From Sporothrix humicola (Eukaryota > Ascomycota > Sordariomycetes > Ophiostomatales > Ophiostomataceae), in assembly GCA_021396245.1 (NCBI GenBank), contig WNYE01000016.1:248001-312000 (forward strand): 64,000 bases of DNA. Reading direction: 5' to 3'. Below the pieces are notes generated by a model, which was not told the origin of the DNA, searched no databases, and saw only the letters and a list, made by a program, of their open reading frames with translations. Within the stretch, counting starts at the first letter, position 1, and each line of letters begins with the position of its first letter. Below, piece by piece: positions 1 to 10,378 of the stretch. The translations under genes and the position numbers were made by a program.

Positions 1-117
1 AGCCGCTTCCGCCCCGAGGTGGCCATGGTCAAGAAGCGCATCGAGGACTTGCTGTCGCGCGAGTACATTGAGCGCATCGAAGACTCGGACCCGCCGGCGT
101 ACCGGTATGTTGCGTAG
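1..117 (+). CDS. Cullin, C-terminal end (partial)
   Basis: Reading from base 1 gives 38 residues and a TAG stop at 115-117. The peptide holds the hallmark cullin tail: MVKKRIEDLLSREYIERIED followed by a terminal YRYVA. This is the winged-helix region that carries the NEDD8-acceptor lysine (family knowledge: the lysine of the V-K-x-R/K-I-E pattern). Cullins scaffold Cullin-RING ubiquitin ligases, binding the RING protein through this C-terminal domain. The rest of the gene lies upstream of the window. The tail looks more like Cul3/Cul4 than Cul1, but too little is present to decide the paralogue. Confidence 0.9.
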   Translation, partial: SRFRPEVAMVKKRIEDLLSREYIERIEDSDPPAYRYVA

Positions 118-2736
118 GGGATGCATGCGGTGTGTCCTCCGCGTGAGTGTGGCTTTGAGCCTGGTCCTGTTTCTGTGCCTGGTCGGGGTCTTGTGTTGGG
201 TCGCGGTTTTCCTCTGACGTTGAAGGACAACGTCAGTCTTTTTTTGTATTTTCTTGGAATTATGCTGGAGCCTGTGCCTCAAATCTTTGATCTTGGTCCT
301 GAACTCGGCTTCTTGGCCTGGTTCCGGATATCACGATCACTAGTTCTGACCACTTGTCTCCGATCTTGTTTTGTTATACCCCTCTCCCATACAGCATTGC
401 GGGCCTGGGCGTTCATTTTGTGTTTTCATTTACTTTTCATCTAGTTGTTCCCTCCGGGGACCGGTACTTGGTACCATGTAGCGAGTCTGGGTTTTTAGAC
501 GTACGATTTGTGCAACCAGCACGAAATCAAAAATACGAATTTCAAAAGTCATTACCAAATGTATTCTTCGCTCCATCTTGGTCTTGTGCAAAGTGGTGAT
601 GATGCTTCGTTCCAGCATGAGTATTGGTCATCTAGGCACGATGTAAGTCAGCGTTGGCTCCTTGTTTCAAGCTCAGTTTCTTTCCATGTTGAAACGAGGA
701 ACAGATTTAGACGGGAATCGAAAAGGCTTTGTCTCCATCCTTGTGGCCGATCCATATCAACTTTCTGTTGCCTCAGTCCTCTTCTCGGGGACTCGGTCGC
801 CTCTACTTTGCTAGAAGGTAACCGCTCCAATCCTTACACTTAATTCATGTCCCTGTCCTCCTGTTTTCGCCGTAGATTCTCGCCGTGAATTGCTTTTAGT
901 CCTTCCTTGTTGCCTTTGAAACGGCCCTTTTCACGGGGAGGCGACGGTCTTCCGGTCTGTCTTGTGCTCCTTCCCCCACATCTTACATGCAGCGCCGATC
1001 AGCACCGAACACGGGGCGGCTCAACACAAGGTCTTTGAAAGAAAAGAAAAGCGGCCGACTCCCGTGACAGTATCCGCCATGACCCATTTGATGCGTGTTC
1101 GTGTCAATGTACTACGTATACGCTGAAAGGTACTTTTATTTTGTATCTTTTTGATACTCGTATCGTGACCTGTATATTCTCATTAAGGAAACGAAAAAGT
1201 CATGAAAATGGACCACATATATATCCCAGAAGTCCAGAACCCTGTACTACACACATATTATAAACACATTGTCAAACCATGCTGTCGGAAAAAAGTGTGG
1301 GAAACAAAGCAAAGCACAGACATGTTCGTAAAACGACCAAAACGTGTAGATCGGCCATCACGGCACCTGTTCGCCCTGCTCCTGCGAAGAGGGGGGAAGG
1401 GCGGCTATTTCCTGACTCATCCATATCGTTTCTCATCCCCTACAACCTCTTGGTGCGTCCGGATATCGGAAGACAGGCGGTGATGGTGTTGTCGTGATGG
1501 TGTAGCTGAAGTGTGTCTCGTGGTGTAAGACGCGATGCATGGAGAAGGTGCATGGCCAGATTTTATTGTGTATACGACCCCATCAAACCTGTCGCCCACC
1601 ACTTTTCCCCGGATTAGCAATACGCTGCGCTCACATTGTCTTGGAGATGTGATACGACGATAACAAACTCGGGGGAACGGCCAAACAGTCTGGCCGTCCA
1701 CAATCAAAGTACCAGTTTATCAACCACGAGAATGACCAACATGCTGACCTTAGGGATATGTGAAAATAGAAAAACACACAACTATGCATCAAAAGCTTGC
1801 AGTCTGTGATAGTTAAAAGGGTCTTGATCGTCGATAATGCTAGAAAGAAGCTTAATGGGCAGCTCGCTCTGCAAGGAGCTATGTCCAAGACAGACGTGAG
1901 ATGTTGGTGTCTCCAAGATACGAAGATGCTTTGTGTTTGTATCTACCTGCCTCGCTTTAATAGGGACCGAGAAGCAGTTTATGCTTAGATACACCATCCT
2001 CGGGGTGCTGCAAGGCCCCGTCGTTTAGGCCCCAACAGAACAAAGAGACCTAGAGCTTCATCCTTGAATTTTGAAGATCACCATGTAAGTACGGAGTACC
2101 TGTCGATGTACTTGAGTACGTATGTTTTGTGCTCCATCACGGACATGCATATATGTACATGGACAGGTGGAGCATTCGAGGAAACCATGCCCCGTCGTCG
2201 AATGTCAAGATACTTGAGGTTCTGTTTGAGATACTCGAGATGTGCAAAATACATCTCCGTAATTCATCTCCGTACTTTTGATAGCGTTGATCAAGGGTCT
2301 CGCCTCCTTCTCCTCATGTCGTCTCCTCTTTTCTCTTTTGGGTCTCCTCACTTTTCCTCTTTGTCCACGTGAAAAAAAAAAAAAATTGCTGTGCAGTCAA
2401 TGTCGACGCACACTCTATTCATCAATCGACCGCGTGCGTATTCGTACATCACTTGCTCCGTCTCATCATTCGCTCCATCTCTGTCTGTAACGGCAGCATC
2501 TCATTGCTCGAATATGGCCACGATATATTTCCATCTCGGCCCTTCTCAGTATGATTCATTCTTGTTCTTGTAGCTGTATCCAACGAGTTCTTCCTTGAAA
2601 TTTTGTGTCTTCGCCATAGAACAACGCAGCTCTTCTTTTGTTTCTTTTTATTTTCTATGGGAAAAAAATCGTCTTAGCACTATGTTTGGAGGAGGTACGC
2701 ACATCGTGGTAAGCATGTACGACTGCGTGTCGTCGA
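118..2736. other. Intergenic, no convincing gene
   Basis: Downstream flank of the cullin gene. Only short open frames occur, none with a recognisable domain or the GC-rich codon bias of the real genes. It includes a GTACGGAGTACC motif near 2088, and poly-T/poly-A tracts near 238 and 2372. I see nothing else supportable. Confidence 0.6.
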
Positions 2737-3201
2737 TCATCTCCAAACGGCCCGTTTACCAATTTTTCGAGCCCATCCAAGTGCCCAGGTGAGCCAGTGT
2801 AGCATCCCGGCTCTTCCCCTTGTGCCGTTGCCCGATCGGGGCCAGTAAACGCCCCCTCCTTCATCGCCGATTTCCCGTTCGCCTCTGCGGCCAAGAAAGA
2901 CAATGGTCTTTCTTGGCAGGCGGGAAGGCGCTCTGGCGCTGCCATGCTGGCTCGTGGGGAACGAACAGCTGTTGAAAATGGATGCACTCTGAAAAAGTCT
3001 CCGTGCACTTGGCTGTTTTTGGAGAAGCTGCCGCCCAAAACCTGGACGTTGCAGGCAGTTGCAGGCTTTCTTACATCCTTCCTCCAGCTTCTTGCAGGCT
3101 TCTTCGCAGTCTTCTCTGTACATTTCCTCGGCACGCCCATACCAAATGACGAAGGTGGCGCCCGCTGTGCCGAGAAAGGCGGCACTTTCTTGGGTGGGCA
3201 T
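2737..3201 (-). CDS. Weak candidate: small Cys-rich helical protein
   Basis: An ATG at 3201 opens a 154-codon frame. Its first ~52 residues look protein-like: an Ala/Gly/Phe hydrophobic stretch (residues 7-20), then a charged, regularly spaced Cys helix with the pattern DCEEACKKLEEGCKKACNC. After residue ~53 the composition becomes arbitrary, so if the gene is real it is probably spliced soon after that point. No family recognised. It sits isolated in a 6-kb gene-poor stretch. An overlapping frame on the same strand (2655-3185) looks less natural. Real gene, exon fragment or chance are all possible. Confidence 0.25.
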   Translation of the reverse strand: MPTQESAAFLGTAGATFVIWYGRAEEMYREDCEEACKKLEEGCKKACNCLQRPGFGRQLLQKQPSARRLFQSASIFNSCSFPTSQHGSARAPSRLPRKTIVFLGRRGEREIGDEGGGVYWPRSGNGTRGRAGMLHWLTWALGWARKIGKRAVWR

Positions 3202-6141
3202 TCATGGGTTAGGCAAGTGACGCAGAGTGGTACTGGAGTGCAACTTTAGGTTCGTTCCTAACGACCGTCGTTTTTGCCGCCAATGTTCACTAATTTTTTC
3301 GTGTCTTGTAATATACATTGTTGGCAGTCATTAATCTTCAATATAAGAGAGATACGGCATGATATGTGTAGTGTCTCCAGGTATAAACACAGGTACTTTC
3401 GTTAGCACCCCGTTCTCGCTTCTGTCCCTAACGTACTGCGTTCTTCATCCCCAGAAAACAAGCGTCTTACCCACCAAAACTGCCATCAAAAGCTGGGATG
3501 AAGACAGAACTTGTTATTCAGGGTAAAAATCCTTCTTGCTTGTCACTTTCGTTTTCATCTCCGCTAAACATCTGGTGACTACATCCTCCAAGATCTGTGG
3601 TACTTGCTTCAACGACGTAATGCCACCCAAATCTGGTGTGGCTCCCATTAAGAGTATTCTCCAAAGGAAGCCGAGATCCGTGTTCACAAAATCGAGAATC
3701 GGGGATCAGAAAATCAAGAAATCCAGACTTTATTATGCACCTTCCTTCTCTTGTACATTTACTTCCCTTCTATTTCTCCATTGGGCACAAGGGCACAAAC
3801 TTACAAGCTTTTGCTGCATCCTTGTGGGGAAAACTGGGTGGGTTCGGGTAAGCAAAAGCTAGCGCCTTCTCTGCTCACCCTGTGTCCTGTGCCAGCCAAA
3901 AAGTGCTGAAAGCGTACTTTCTTATTTTGACGACAGACGACAACGATGAGAAGAACCTGTGCGTATTCGGGGCCCATTCTCTCGATTTTTAGATGGCCTG
4001 CTTCCTCTCGATTCACCGACTGAATTCCTATTTCCATGATTCTTTTTGAATTGTGAACTTCTCTCACAACAGACCGCTTTGGGACCATTACATGTAACGT
4101 TCAAAGATCGACAAATGCCCACAATTCTGCCCACATTGGCTGGCGTTTTGTCTCTTTCTTTTTCAAGTTTTCAGTGGCTCGAGTGGGCATTTCAGGGCAC
4201 TTTACCATCCTTTTTTCTTTGTACTCCGCGTGTTCTGCCCACAATTTAGAATAAGAGTCTGCATATTTCTGTTGGATGTCGTTTTATGCTCGGTCGTTCT
4301 TTCCTTCCCTTGTGCATGTTTGTCACGTTTTTCACCCATGGGGAAGGAGCAATCCGCGTGAAACAGCGACGAAAAGAAAAATCTGGACATTGTTCTCCAT
4401 CAAAACCCACTGTAAAAGCACACGAAACACCCACTGAAAGTCCACAATGCCCACTATATTTTCCAAACATTTCGCTGTCACTGCCTGATCAGGCAGGTTC
4501 TGTGTAAGAATCACGGACAGGAAGGCCGACAAAGAAAGTGTTGTCGACATCGAATTTGCTGTGCGCCGTATTCGGCCGAGTCAGGAAGGCACGACCTGAC
4601 TTACACCGAAATCGCAAACTTTGGGAAGTCGCGACTGGCAACCCCTTTTCATTGTTGTCTTAATTTTTGAAATTAACATAAAAATTTCTTTTGATTTTTA
4701 TACGCCCAAGCCCAAGTCTAATTACAAGGCGTTTTATGTCTCAGATTTTGCAAGTTGTGCTAGTGCACCCTATGACGACAGTCACCAGAATTTCTTGAGA
4801 GTCGCGCAGTGGCGCCTGGTTTCGACGAACTCGTGAGGCTGTCGAGGCTTTCCCTTGGAAAAATAGCGAACAACAAAAAAAACGAAAAAGAAAACGTATC
4901 GAAACGCGTACATCCGTGATGTACACCCCCCTCGCTGTTTCTTTACCCCGTTCGCCGCGTGCTTTTGAGTGTCTTTCACAGCTCAGACATACACCACGCT
5001 ATTGCCCAAATGCCGATCACCTGGGCTTCAGGGGTGATATCAAGAGAAGCCACTGAAAGGTTTTCGATGTTGTCTTTAGCTCTCGACTGCCATTCTCCCC
5101 GTGGAGTCCCCAAAGCTGGAGTGCAGCCCACGCTAACCCCGTGTGGGAGGTTTTCCGTTCGCCGCTGGGCCAGTTTTCCAGTTATTCCCAGCTTTCCCAT
5201 CGAGATTCCCAGTTTTTTAAGGTTTCGTCCCAAACGTCGTCCAACGGCGCTGATGCCGTCGAGCTTTTCGATGTTAAGAGTTTTTCGTTTTCTTTTCTCC
5301 CTCGCCGTGTTGGGCCGTTCCACTAGTCGGTGTTACTACGGTGCTTTGGCGAGGCGTGGGGAAACGGGCTCGACGGGGACTAAGAGACGACTAAGAGGAG
5401 AATATGGAGTAATACAGGGGGAGGCGGCGCCCCGACTACCTGGAGCTACCCTGGAACTACCCCGAAGCCTGACTCAACACACATTTGGGGGATAAGGGGA
5501 TTTAATGCCTTTGCCAGCCGGGGCCGTGCACCAAACTCGTTCGGCTCGTGATCAACGTCATTGATATGATCGCGCCCCCTACCGGGTATTAACTGTGCAA
5601 ATCAGTCAATGAGACACCACGTTGTCGGCGAAAATCAAAAGAACAGAGACAAAAAGAGACAAAAACAATGTTGATTTTGGGACAGTTTATGGAAAGAAGG
5701 CGCACCACGGGGATCCAAACATCCAACGGTCATTGATTACCCACCAAGGATGCCGTATGTACTTTGTACATCGAATCTAACACGACTCATAATGAGAAAC
5801 ATTAGGATCTAGGCTAGACCAAACGGCGCAGTACAGAGTAAAGAAAGAAGAAATACCAACAAGGATGAGAAAGGCAAAAGACCGAACAACACACTAATCG
5901 AGAAAGGATCATCACAATGTGGACAAGAAGCGAGCACCGTGTCACGCTGCACCCGCTGGTGCATCACCAGACGGATAGTTTGTTGCGAGTCCACGGCCGG
6001 ATGTCGGGCTATGGCTCCCATGGCTCCTTGGTCTGGCCTGACCATTTTTGCCTGTGTCAGCGTGTCCAACTTGCAGCTCCCAGCTCCCAGCTCCCCTGTC
6101 CTTGAGCTTGTGCTGAGAGATATGTTGGCTGGCGCGTCAGG
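3202..6141. other. Intergenic, no convincing gene
   Basis: No frame with recognisable protein features. Holds a 16-bp perfect palindrome at 4481-4496 and several TGCCCAC motifs between about 4110 and 4450. The right-hand end is the upstream region of the sugar transporter. Confidence 0.6.
4481..4496. repeat. 16-bp perfect palindrome
   Basis: CTGCCTGATCAGGCAG reads identically on both strands and is centred on TGATCA. It may be a dimeric regulator site or chance. No gene lies close by. Confidence 0.5.
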
Positions 6142-6149
6142 TATATAGA
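6142..6149 (+). promoter_or_regulatory. TATA-like element of sugar transporter
   Basis: TATATAGA lies about 110 bp upstream of the transporter ATG, in a suitable position for a fungal core promoter. Assigned by position and consensus only. Confidence 0.4.
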
Positions 6150-6252
6150 TATCCGGTCGCCCACTCACTTTCGCGTACTTTGTTTCTGGTGTTTACCTCA
6201 AGCATCCTCATCTCATAATTTTGTGCACCGTCAGTTTAACCAAACAATCGCC

Positions 6253-7929
6253 ATGACGGTCGGCAACATCTACATCATCACGGCCATTGCCGTCACTGGT
6301 GGTGCCCTCTTCGGTTTCGACATTGCCTCGCTGTCGGCCGTGCTCTCCACCAACCAGTACAAATGCTACTTCAACGACGGGCCCGACGGTCCTAGCCTCA
6401 ACGGCTCGCCCACCTGCTCGGGCCTGACGCCGCTGCGCCAGGGAGGTGTTACGGCGTCCATGTCGGCCGGCTCATGGCTCGGCTCGCTGATCTCGGGTAT
6501 CCTGACCGACAAGTTCGGCCGCAAGACGTCCATCATGATCGGCTGTATCGTCTGGGTTATTGGCTGTATTATCACGACGGCATCCCAGAACGTGGCCATG
6601 CTCATCGTCGGCCGCATTATCAACGGTCTGTCTGTCGGTATCGAGTCCGCCCAGGTTCCGGTTTACGTCTCGGAGCTGTCGCAGCCCTCGCTGCGCGGTC
6701 GTGTCGTCGCCGCCCAGCAGTGGGCCATTACCTGGGGTATTTTGATTATGTTCTACATCTCCTATGGCTGCTCGTTCATTGGCGGCGACCCGGAGACTGC
6801 TCTCAACCCTGCTGCCTTCCGCGTGCCGTGGGCCATCCAGATGGTCCCCGCCATTTTCCTGTTTTTCGGCATGATGCTCCTCCCCGAATCGCCCCGCTGG
6901 CTCGCCAAGCACGACCGCTGGGAAGAGTGCCGCGAGGTCCTCACGCTCGTGCACGGCAAGGGCGACCCCAACTCGGTCTTTGCGCGCGCCGAGCTTCAGG
7001 ACATCCGCGAGGTCGTCGAGTTTGAGGCCGCCAACTCGGATGCCTCCTATCTCGAACTATTCAAACCCAACATGATCCACCGCACCATGATCGGCCTCTT
7101 CACGCAGATCTGGTCGCAGCTTACCGGGATGAACTGCATGATGTATTACATCGGCTACATTTTTGCGATGACGGGCTACTCCGGCAATGCAAACTTGCTG
7201 GCGTCGTCGATCCAGTACATCATCAACGTTTTGATGACGATTCCGGCCCTCCTGTGGATCGACCGCTACGGCCGCCGCAACGCCATGCTTGTGGGCGCCT
7301 TCTTCATGATGATTTGGATGTACACCAACGGTGCAATCATGAAATCATATGGTGTCGTCGTCCCCGGCGGTATCAAGGGCGTCCGGGCCGAATCGATGCT
7401 GGTCACCGGCCCGGCCGGAAAGGCTCTGATCGCCTCCACCTATTTGTTTGTCGCGTCCTTTGCACCTACTTGGGGCCCTGCGTCGTGGATCTACCCTCCG
7501 GAGCTGTTCCCCCTGCGTCTGCGTGGTCTCGGCGTGTCGCTCGCCACCTCCGGCAACTGGGCCTTCAACACCGCCCTCGGCCTGTTCACACCCGTTGCTT
7601 TCGAGAACATTATGTGGAAGACCTACATTCTTTTCGGCGTTTTCTGCTCCGCAATGTTTATCCACGTCTTCTTCTTGTTCCCCGAGACCGCTGGCAAGTC
7701 TCTGGAAGAAACCGCCGCCATGTTCGAAGACCCCAACGGCTTCAAGTACCTCGGCACCCCAGCCTGGAAGACCCGCGTCTCCTACAGCAAGGCCGCCGCC
7801 GCCGAGCGCGGCAACCTCGACCCGGAGAAGCTTGCCGCCCTCAACATGGAGGACAAGGCCCGCGCTGCCGGTGGTGAAGGCCCGGTCATCCACGAGGAGG
7901 TTGCCCAAGCTCCTGCCCAGGAGGCATAA
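6253..7929 (+). CDS. MFS hexose transporter (sugar porter family)
   Basis: A 558-aa intronless protein that imports monosaccharides across the plasma membrane, most like fungal high-affinity glucose transporters. The ATG at 6253 is chosen because the open frame further upstream begins only with GTG, and the residues after this ATG (MTVGNIYIITAIAVTGGALF) match the usual start of this subfamily. Family signatures are all in order: GGALFGFD in TM1, DKFGRKTS in the first cytoplasmic loop, PESPRWL at about residues 211-217, QIWSQLTGMN with MYYIGYIF in TM7, DRYGRR, PPELFPLRLRG, and PETAGKSLEE after TM12. The ~75-residue C-terminal tail is hydrophilic and Ala/Glu-rich, as expected for the cytosol. 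A short inverted copy of the TM7-TM8 segment lies at 10150-10227. Exact sugar and affinity cannot be read from sequence. Confidence 0.95.
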   Translation: MTVGNIYIITAIAVTGGALFGFDIASLSAVLSTNQYKCYFNDGPDGPSLNGSPTCSGLTPLRQGGVTASMSAGSWLGSLISGILTDKFGRKTSIMIGCIVWVIGCIITTASQNVAMLIVGRIINGLSVGIESAQVPVYVSELSQPSLRGRVVAAQQWAITWGILIMFYISYGCSFIGGDPETALNPAAFRVPWAIQMVPAIFLFFGMMLLPESPRWLAKHDRWEECREVLTLVHGKGDPNSVFARAELQDIREVVEFEAANSDASYLELFKPNMIHRTMIGLFTQIWSQLTGMNCMMYYIGYIFAMTGYSGNANLLASSIQYIINVLMTIPALLWIDRYGRRNAMLVGAFFMMIWMYTNGAIMKSYGVVVPGGIKGVRAESMLVTGPAGKALIASTYLFVASFAPTWGPASWIYPPELFPLRLRGLGVSLATSGNWAFNTALGLFTPVAFENIMWKTYILFGVFCSAMFIHVFFLFPETAGKSLEETAAMFEDPNGFKYLGTPAWKTRVSYSKAAAAERGNLDPEKLAALNMEDKARAAGGEGPVIHEEVAQAPAQEA

Positions 7930-8279
7930 ATTATGTGCGCAATCTACGTTTGTGCCATGGCACTGCGCCATGAATTAAATGGAATGTCTCATGATAAACG
8001 TCCTCCCTGCAGGAAGACCCGAAATAATAGATGGCGGATGAGAAGAGGTTGCCCTTTTTTGTTTCAGATGGAGTTAGCTAACAAGGAAGAAAGGAACAAA
8101 TGATACCACATCGGTTGATTATTTAGTCACATCCAAGATAGGAAAGAACACTAGTAAAGCAATGCAAAACAATACAAACAAAAAAGGAAAGAGCACGGTG
8201 TCACCAGCCAAGCCCGCCACAAAACTACCAAGTCTCACCACTTACATATGTCATCCAATCAGTAGGACCTTGTAATGTG
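7930..8279. other. 3' flank of transporter, no gene
   Basis: AT-richer sequence after the transporter stop, ending in the 9-bp repeat array. No coding signal. Confidence 0.6.
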
Positions 8280-8351
8280 CTGTAAGTGCTGTAAGTGCTG
8301 TAAGTGTTGTAAGTGTTGTAAGTGTTGTAAGTGTTGTAAGTGTTGTAAGTG
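8280..8351 (+). repeat. 9-bp tandem repeat, 8 copies
   Basis: Eight head-to-tail copies of YTGTAAGTG: three with C then five with T at position 1. Each unit contains GTAAGT, the consensus fungal 5' splice donor. The same unit recurs at 9808-9834 (3 copies, same strand) and 10065-10091 (degenerate, opposite strand). Confidence 0.95.
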
Positions 8352-8430
8352 GCATGGCTACGATAAATAGACATGTGTTGTGGCCGAATGTAGAAGGTGC
8401 CGTGGTTGTTGCGTGGCACAATGCACAAAA

Positions 8431-9694
8431 ATGATGGGATTAGAATTTGGACAGTGCAATTTCAACCGATTCCATCACCTTGATCCTTTCCATTTCCACC
8501 CGGGAGAGGAACTTCTCCTTGGCACAATGGCCTGCCGCTTCTGCGGCATTGACTTGCGGGACTTAAAGTCTGGGCAAGCAACACACGCGTCAAAGTGCCT
8601 TGCCCAAGAGCTCGAGCTTTTCCAGGCGAGTGACATCAGCGCGGCAACAGTTTGTCCATTGCCAAAAAACCACGACAAGGAAGCGACAGATTGCTCTTTT
8701 GATTTATCAAATCCCTCGACTGTTTAGCAACACATCCTCAAGTCGCATGTCGACAAAAAGAAGACGGCTCCTCTTAAGCCAAGCGACACAAACAGCTATG
8801 CGACCATCTCGCGTCTATCGACGCAGCCCACGTATGGCTGCTTGGCGCATGACGAACCCATCTACTATACGTCTATCTTAGACCTGCGCATGCATTTCGT
8901 TATCTCGCATAATTTCAGCAGCGGCATTTCACAGAGAGACCTCCAGAGAGTCCATCTACCAAACGACTCAACCACATTCTTCTGTGTTTTCTGCCAGAGA
9001 TGTATCCGCCGGTCACAGCACTTGCAGCTCGACCACATGAACGAGCACCTGAAGAGCGATATTCTCAAACGGGTGGTCGAGCACGGTATTTTTTTCAACT
9101 ACTGAAACTTTAGGCCAACGGACTGCCAATGGTGGTACAGCATGTTTTGCCCTTTTGCCCTTTTTGTTTGTACGACACCTCGCTCTGTGGCATTTCGCGC
9201 CTATTCACGTCAAATACCCCGTACATTCTCGGGTACATATTGCCACACACATCGCCCGTATGCGTGGCTTGATGCCGTGCCCTGCGTCGCGATCGACGCC
9301 AGAGAACCTCCCCATGTGTGGCCAAGCGGAGCCTCTCTGCCCGGTCCTGCTGATGCAACACTTGTGTGAGGAACACGACATGGGCGTTGTGTCGGCGTTC
9401 CTCAATGTGAGTGGCGACAAGGTTAAGTTGATTGATTCTCAGGCCAATAAGCATAAAAGCGAGAAGAACGAGCGCAACCGCAGCACAGGGATAAGGGCGA
9501 AGCAAGACGATGAAGAGGACGAGGATGAGGAGGAAGAGAGTGAAGAGAATTATGACAAGATGCAAGCCGTCCACGCCACCAAAAGGAGACGGGGCCACAA
9601 CGCCGACCCTGACGCCCGTCGGCCGCTTTCTGAACTGGACAAGAGTAAATTACGCAGGACGACGCGCTCAACCAAGCGGCACTGTCATGAGTGA
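8431..9694 (+). CDS. Probable multi-exon zinc-finger protein (model uncertain)
   Basis: From ATG 8431 the frame carries a zinc-finger-like motif, CRFCGIDLRDLKSGQATHAS followed by Lys-Cys. An in-frame TAG follows at 8725. The same frame then continues with a second finger (FCVFCQRCIRRSQHLQLDHM, then NEH) to a TGA at 9103. The TAG disappears if 8650-8727 (GTTTGT...TTTAG, 78 nt, in frame) is an intron. A second intron starting at GTATTT (9086) and ending at 9140 or 9302 leads into the frame that stops at 9694. That frame supplies a third Cys/His cluster (MCGQAEPLCPVLLMQHLCEE then His), an acidic run and a basic C-terminal tail resembling a nuclear signal. Donors are non-consensus, so a decayed gene is the main alternative. 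No orthologue recognised. The region is bracketed by the 9-bp repeats. Confidence 0.45.
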
Positions 9695-9807
9695 GGACCG
9701 CGTACTGTTATAGACGAATGTATGAGCATCACTTGTATTATTATGTTTTGCTAAACCAAATTTTTCTCTGTTTTTATTGTTTTACTGCTGTGCTTCTATG
9801 GAAGTGT

Positions 9808-9834
9808 TTGTAAGTGCTGTAAGTGTTGTAAGTG
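9808..9834 (+). repeat. 9-bp tandem repeat, 3 copies
   Basis: Three copies of YTGTAAGTG. The following bases (GATAAATAGATAGGTG at about 9846) resemble those after the larger array (GATAAATAGACATGTG at about 8362), so the two loci share a longer diverged repeat that brackets the zinc-finger region. Confidence 0.85.
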
Positions 9835-10064
9835 ATGCCAAGGTCGATAAATAGATAGGTGATGTGGTCAAATATTAGATGTCATTTGTAATGTAGAAAA
9901 GCGATAGAATCGAAGCGTATGAGAGTAAAACGATGAGATGATTGTATCGGTCGAGAAACATTCTCGTCTATTGTTTATATAAACTGCCGTGGTATTCTCC
10001 GTTCACTCACAGAGGGCTATCAAGGACGGCTAAAGCGACGGGGCTACGAGTTACCAACATGCAA

Positions 10065-10091
10065 CACGTACAGCACTTACAGCAACTACAA
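10065..10091 (-). repeat. Degenerate 9-bp repeat, inverted
   Basis: On the minus strand this holds one exact CTGTAAGTG unit (10074-10082) flanked by one-to-two-mismatch units. It lies about 60 bp from the transporter relic. Confidence 0.6.
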
Positions 10092-10149
10092 CGCTTTCGG
10101 TACTTATTGGTATTGACATTATTTTCTGAAAAACGACGCTCTGTGACAC

Positions 10150-10227
10150 GAGAACGTCGATAGTGTACTGGATCGACGACGCCAGCAAGTTGGCATTGCC
10201 GGAATAGCCCGCCGTCGCAAAGATGTA
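10150..10227 (-). pseudogene. Fragment of sugar transporter gene (relic)
   Basis: The minus strand encodes YIFATAGYSGNANLLASSIQ followed by YTIDVL. The intact transporter has YIFAMTGYSGNANLLASSIQ then YIINVL (about 7162-7239). The match is also near-exact at nucleotide level over ~78 bp and stops abruptly on both sides, with unrelated sequence beyond. This is a partial, inverted duplicate carrying several substitutions. No start, stop or flanking transporter segments were found, so it cannot be functional. It probably arose by local duplication with inversion. Confidence 0.85.
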
Positions 10228-10378
10228 GAGTGTTGTGCGAAATTTCTCATTATGTACACTATCCAAGCTCGTTGTTCCATCCCTTCATGAATTCCATCAG
10301 ACATATTTACATTTCCCGTCATCTTATGTACAGCAAAGAGGGCAACTCGACAGATTGTATTTTTCAACAGTCTCCATG

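Noticed and set aside
8725..8727. In-frame TAG in the zinc-finger frame as a third readthrough site
   Set aside because: It can be removed by an in-frame 78-nt GT...AG intron (8650-8727), so unlike the helicase TAGs it needs no special explanation.
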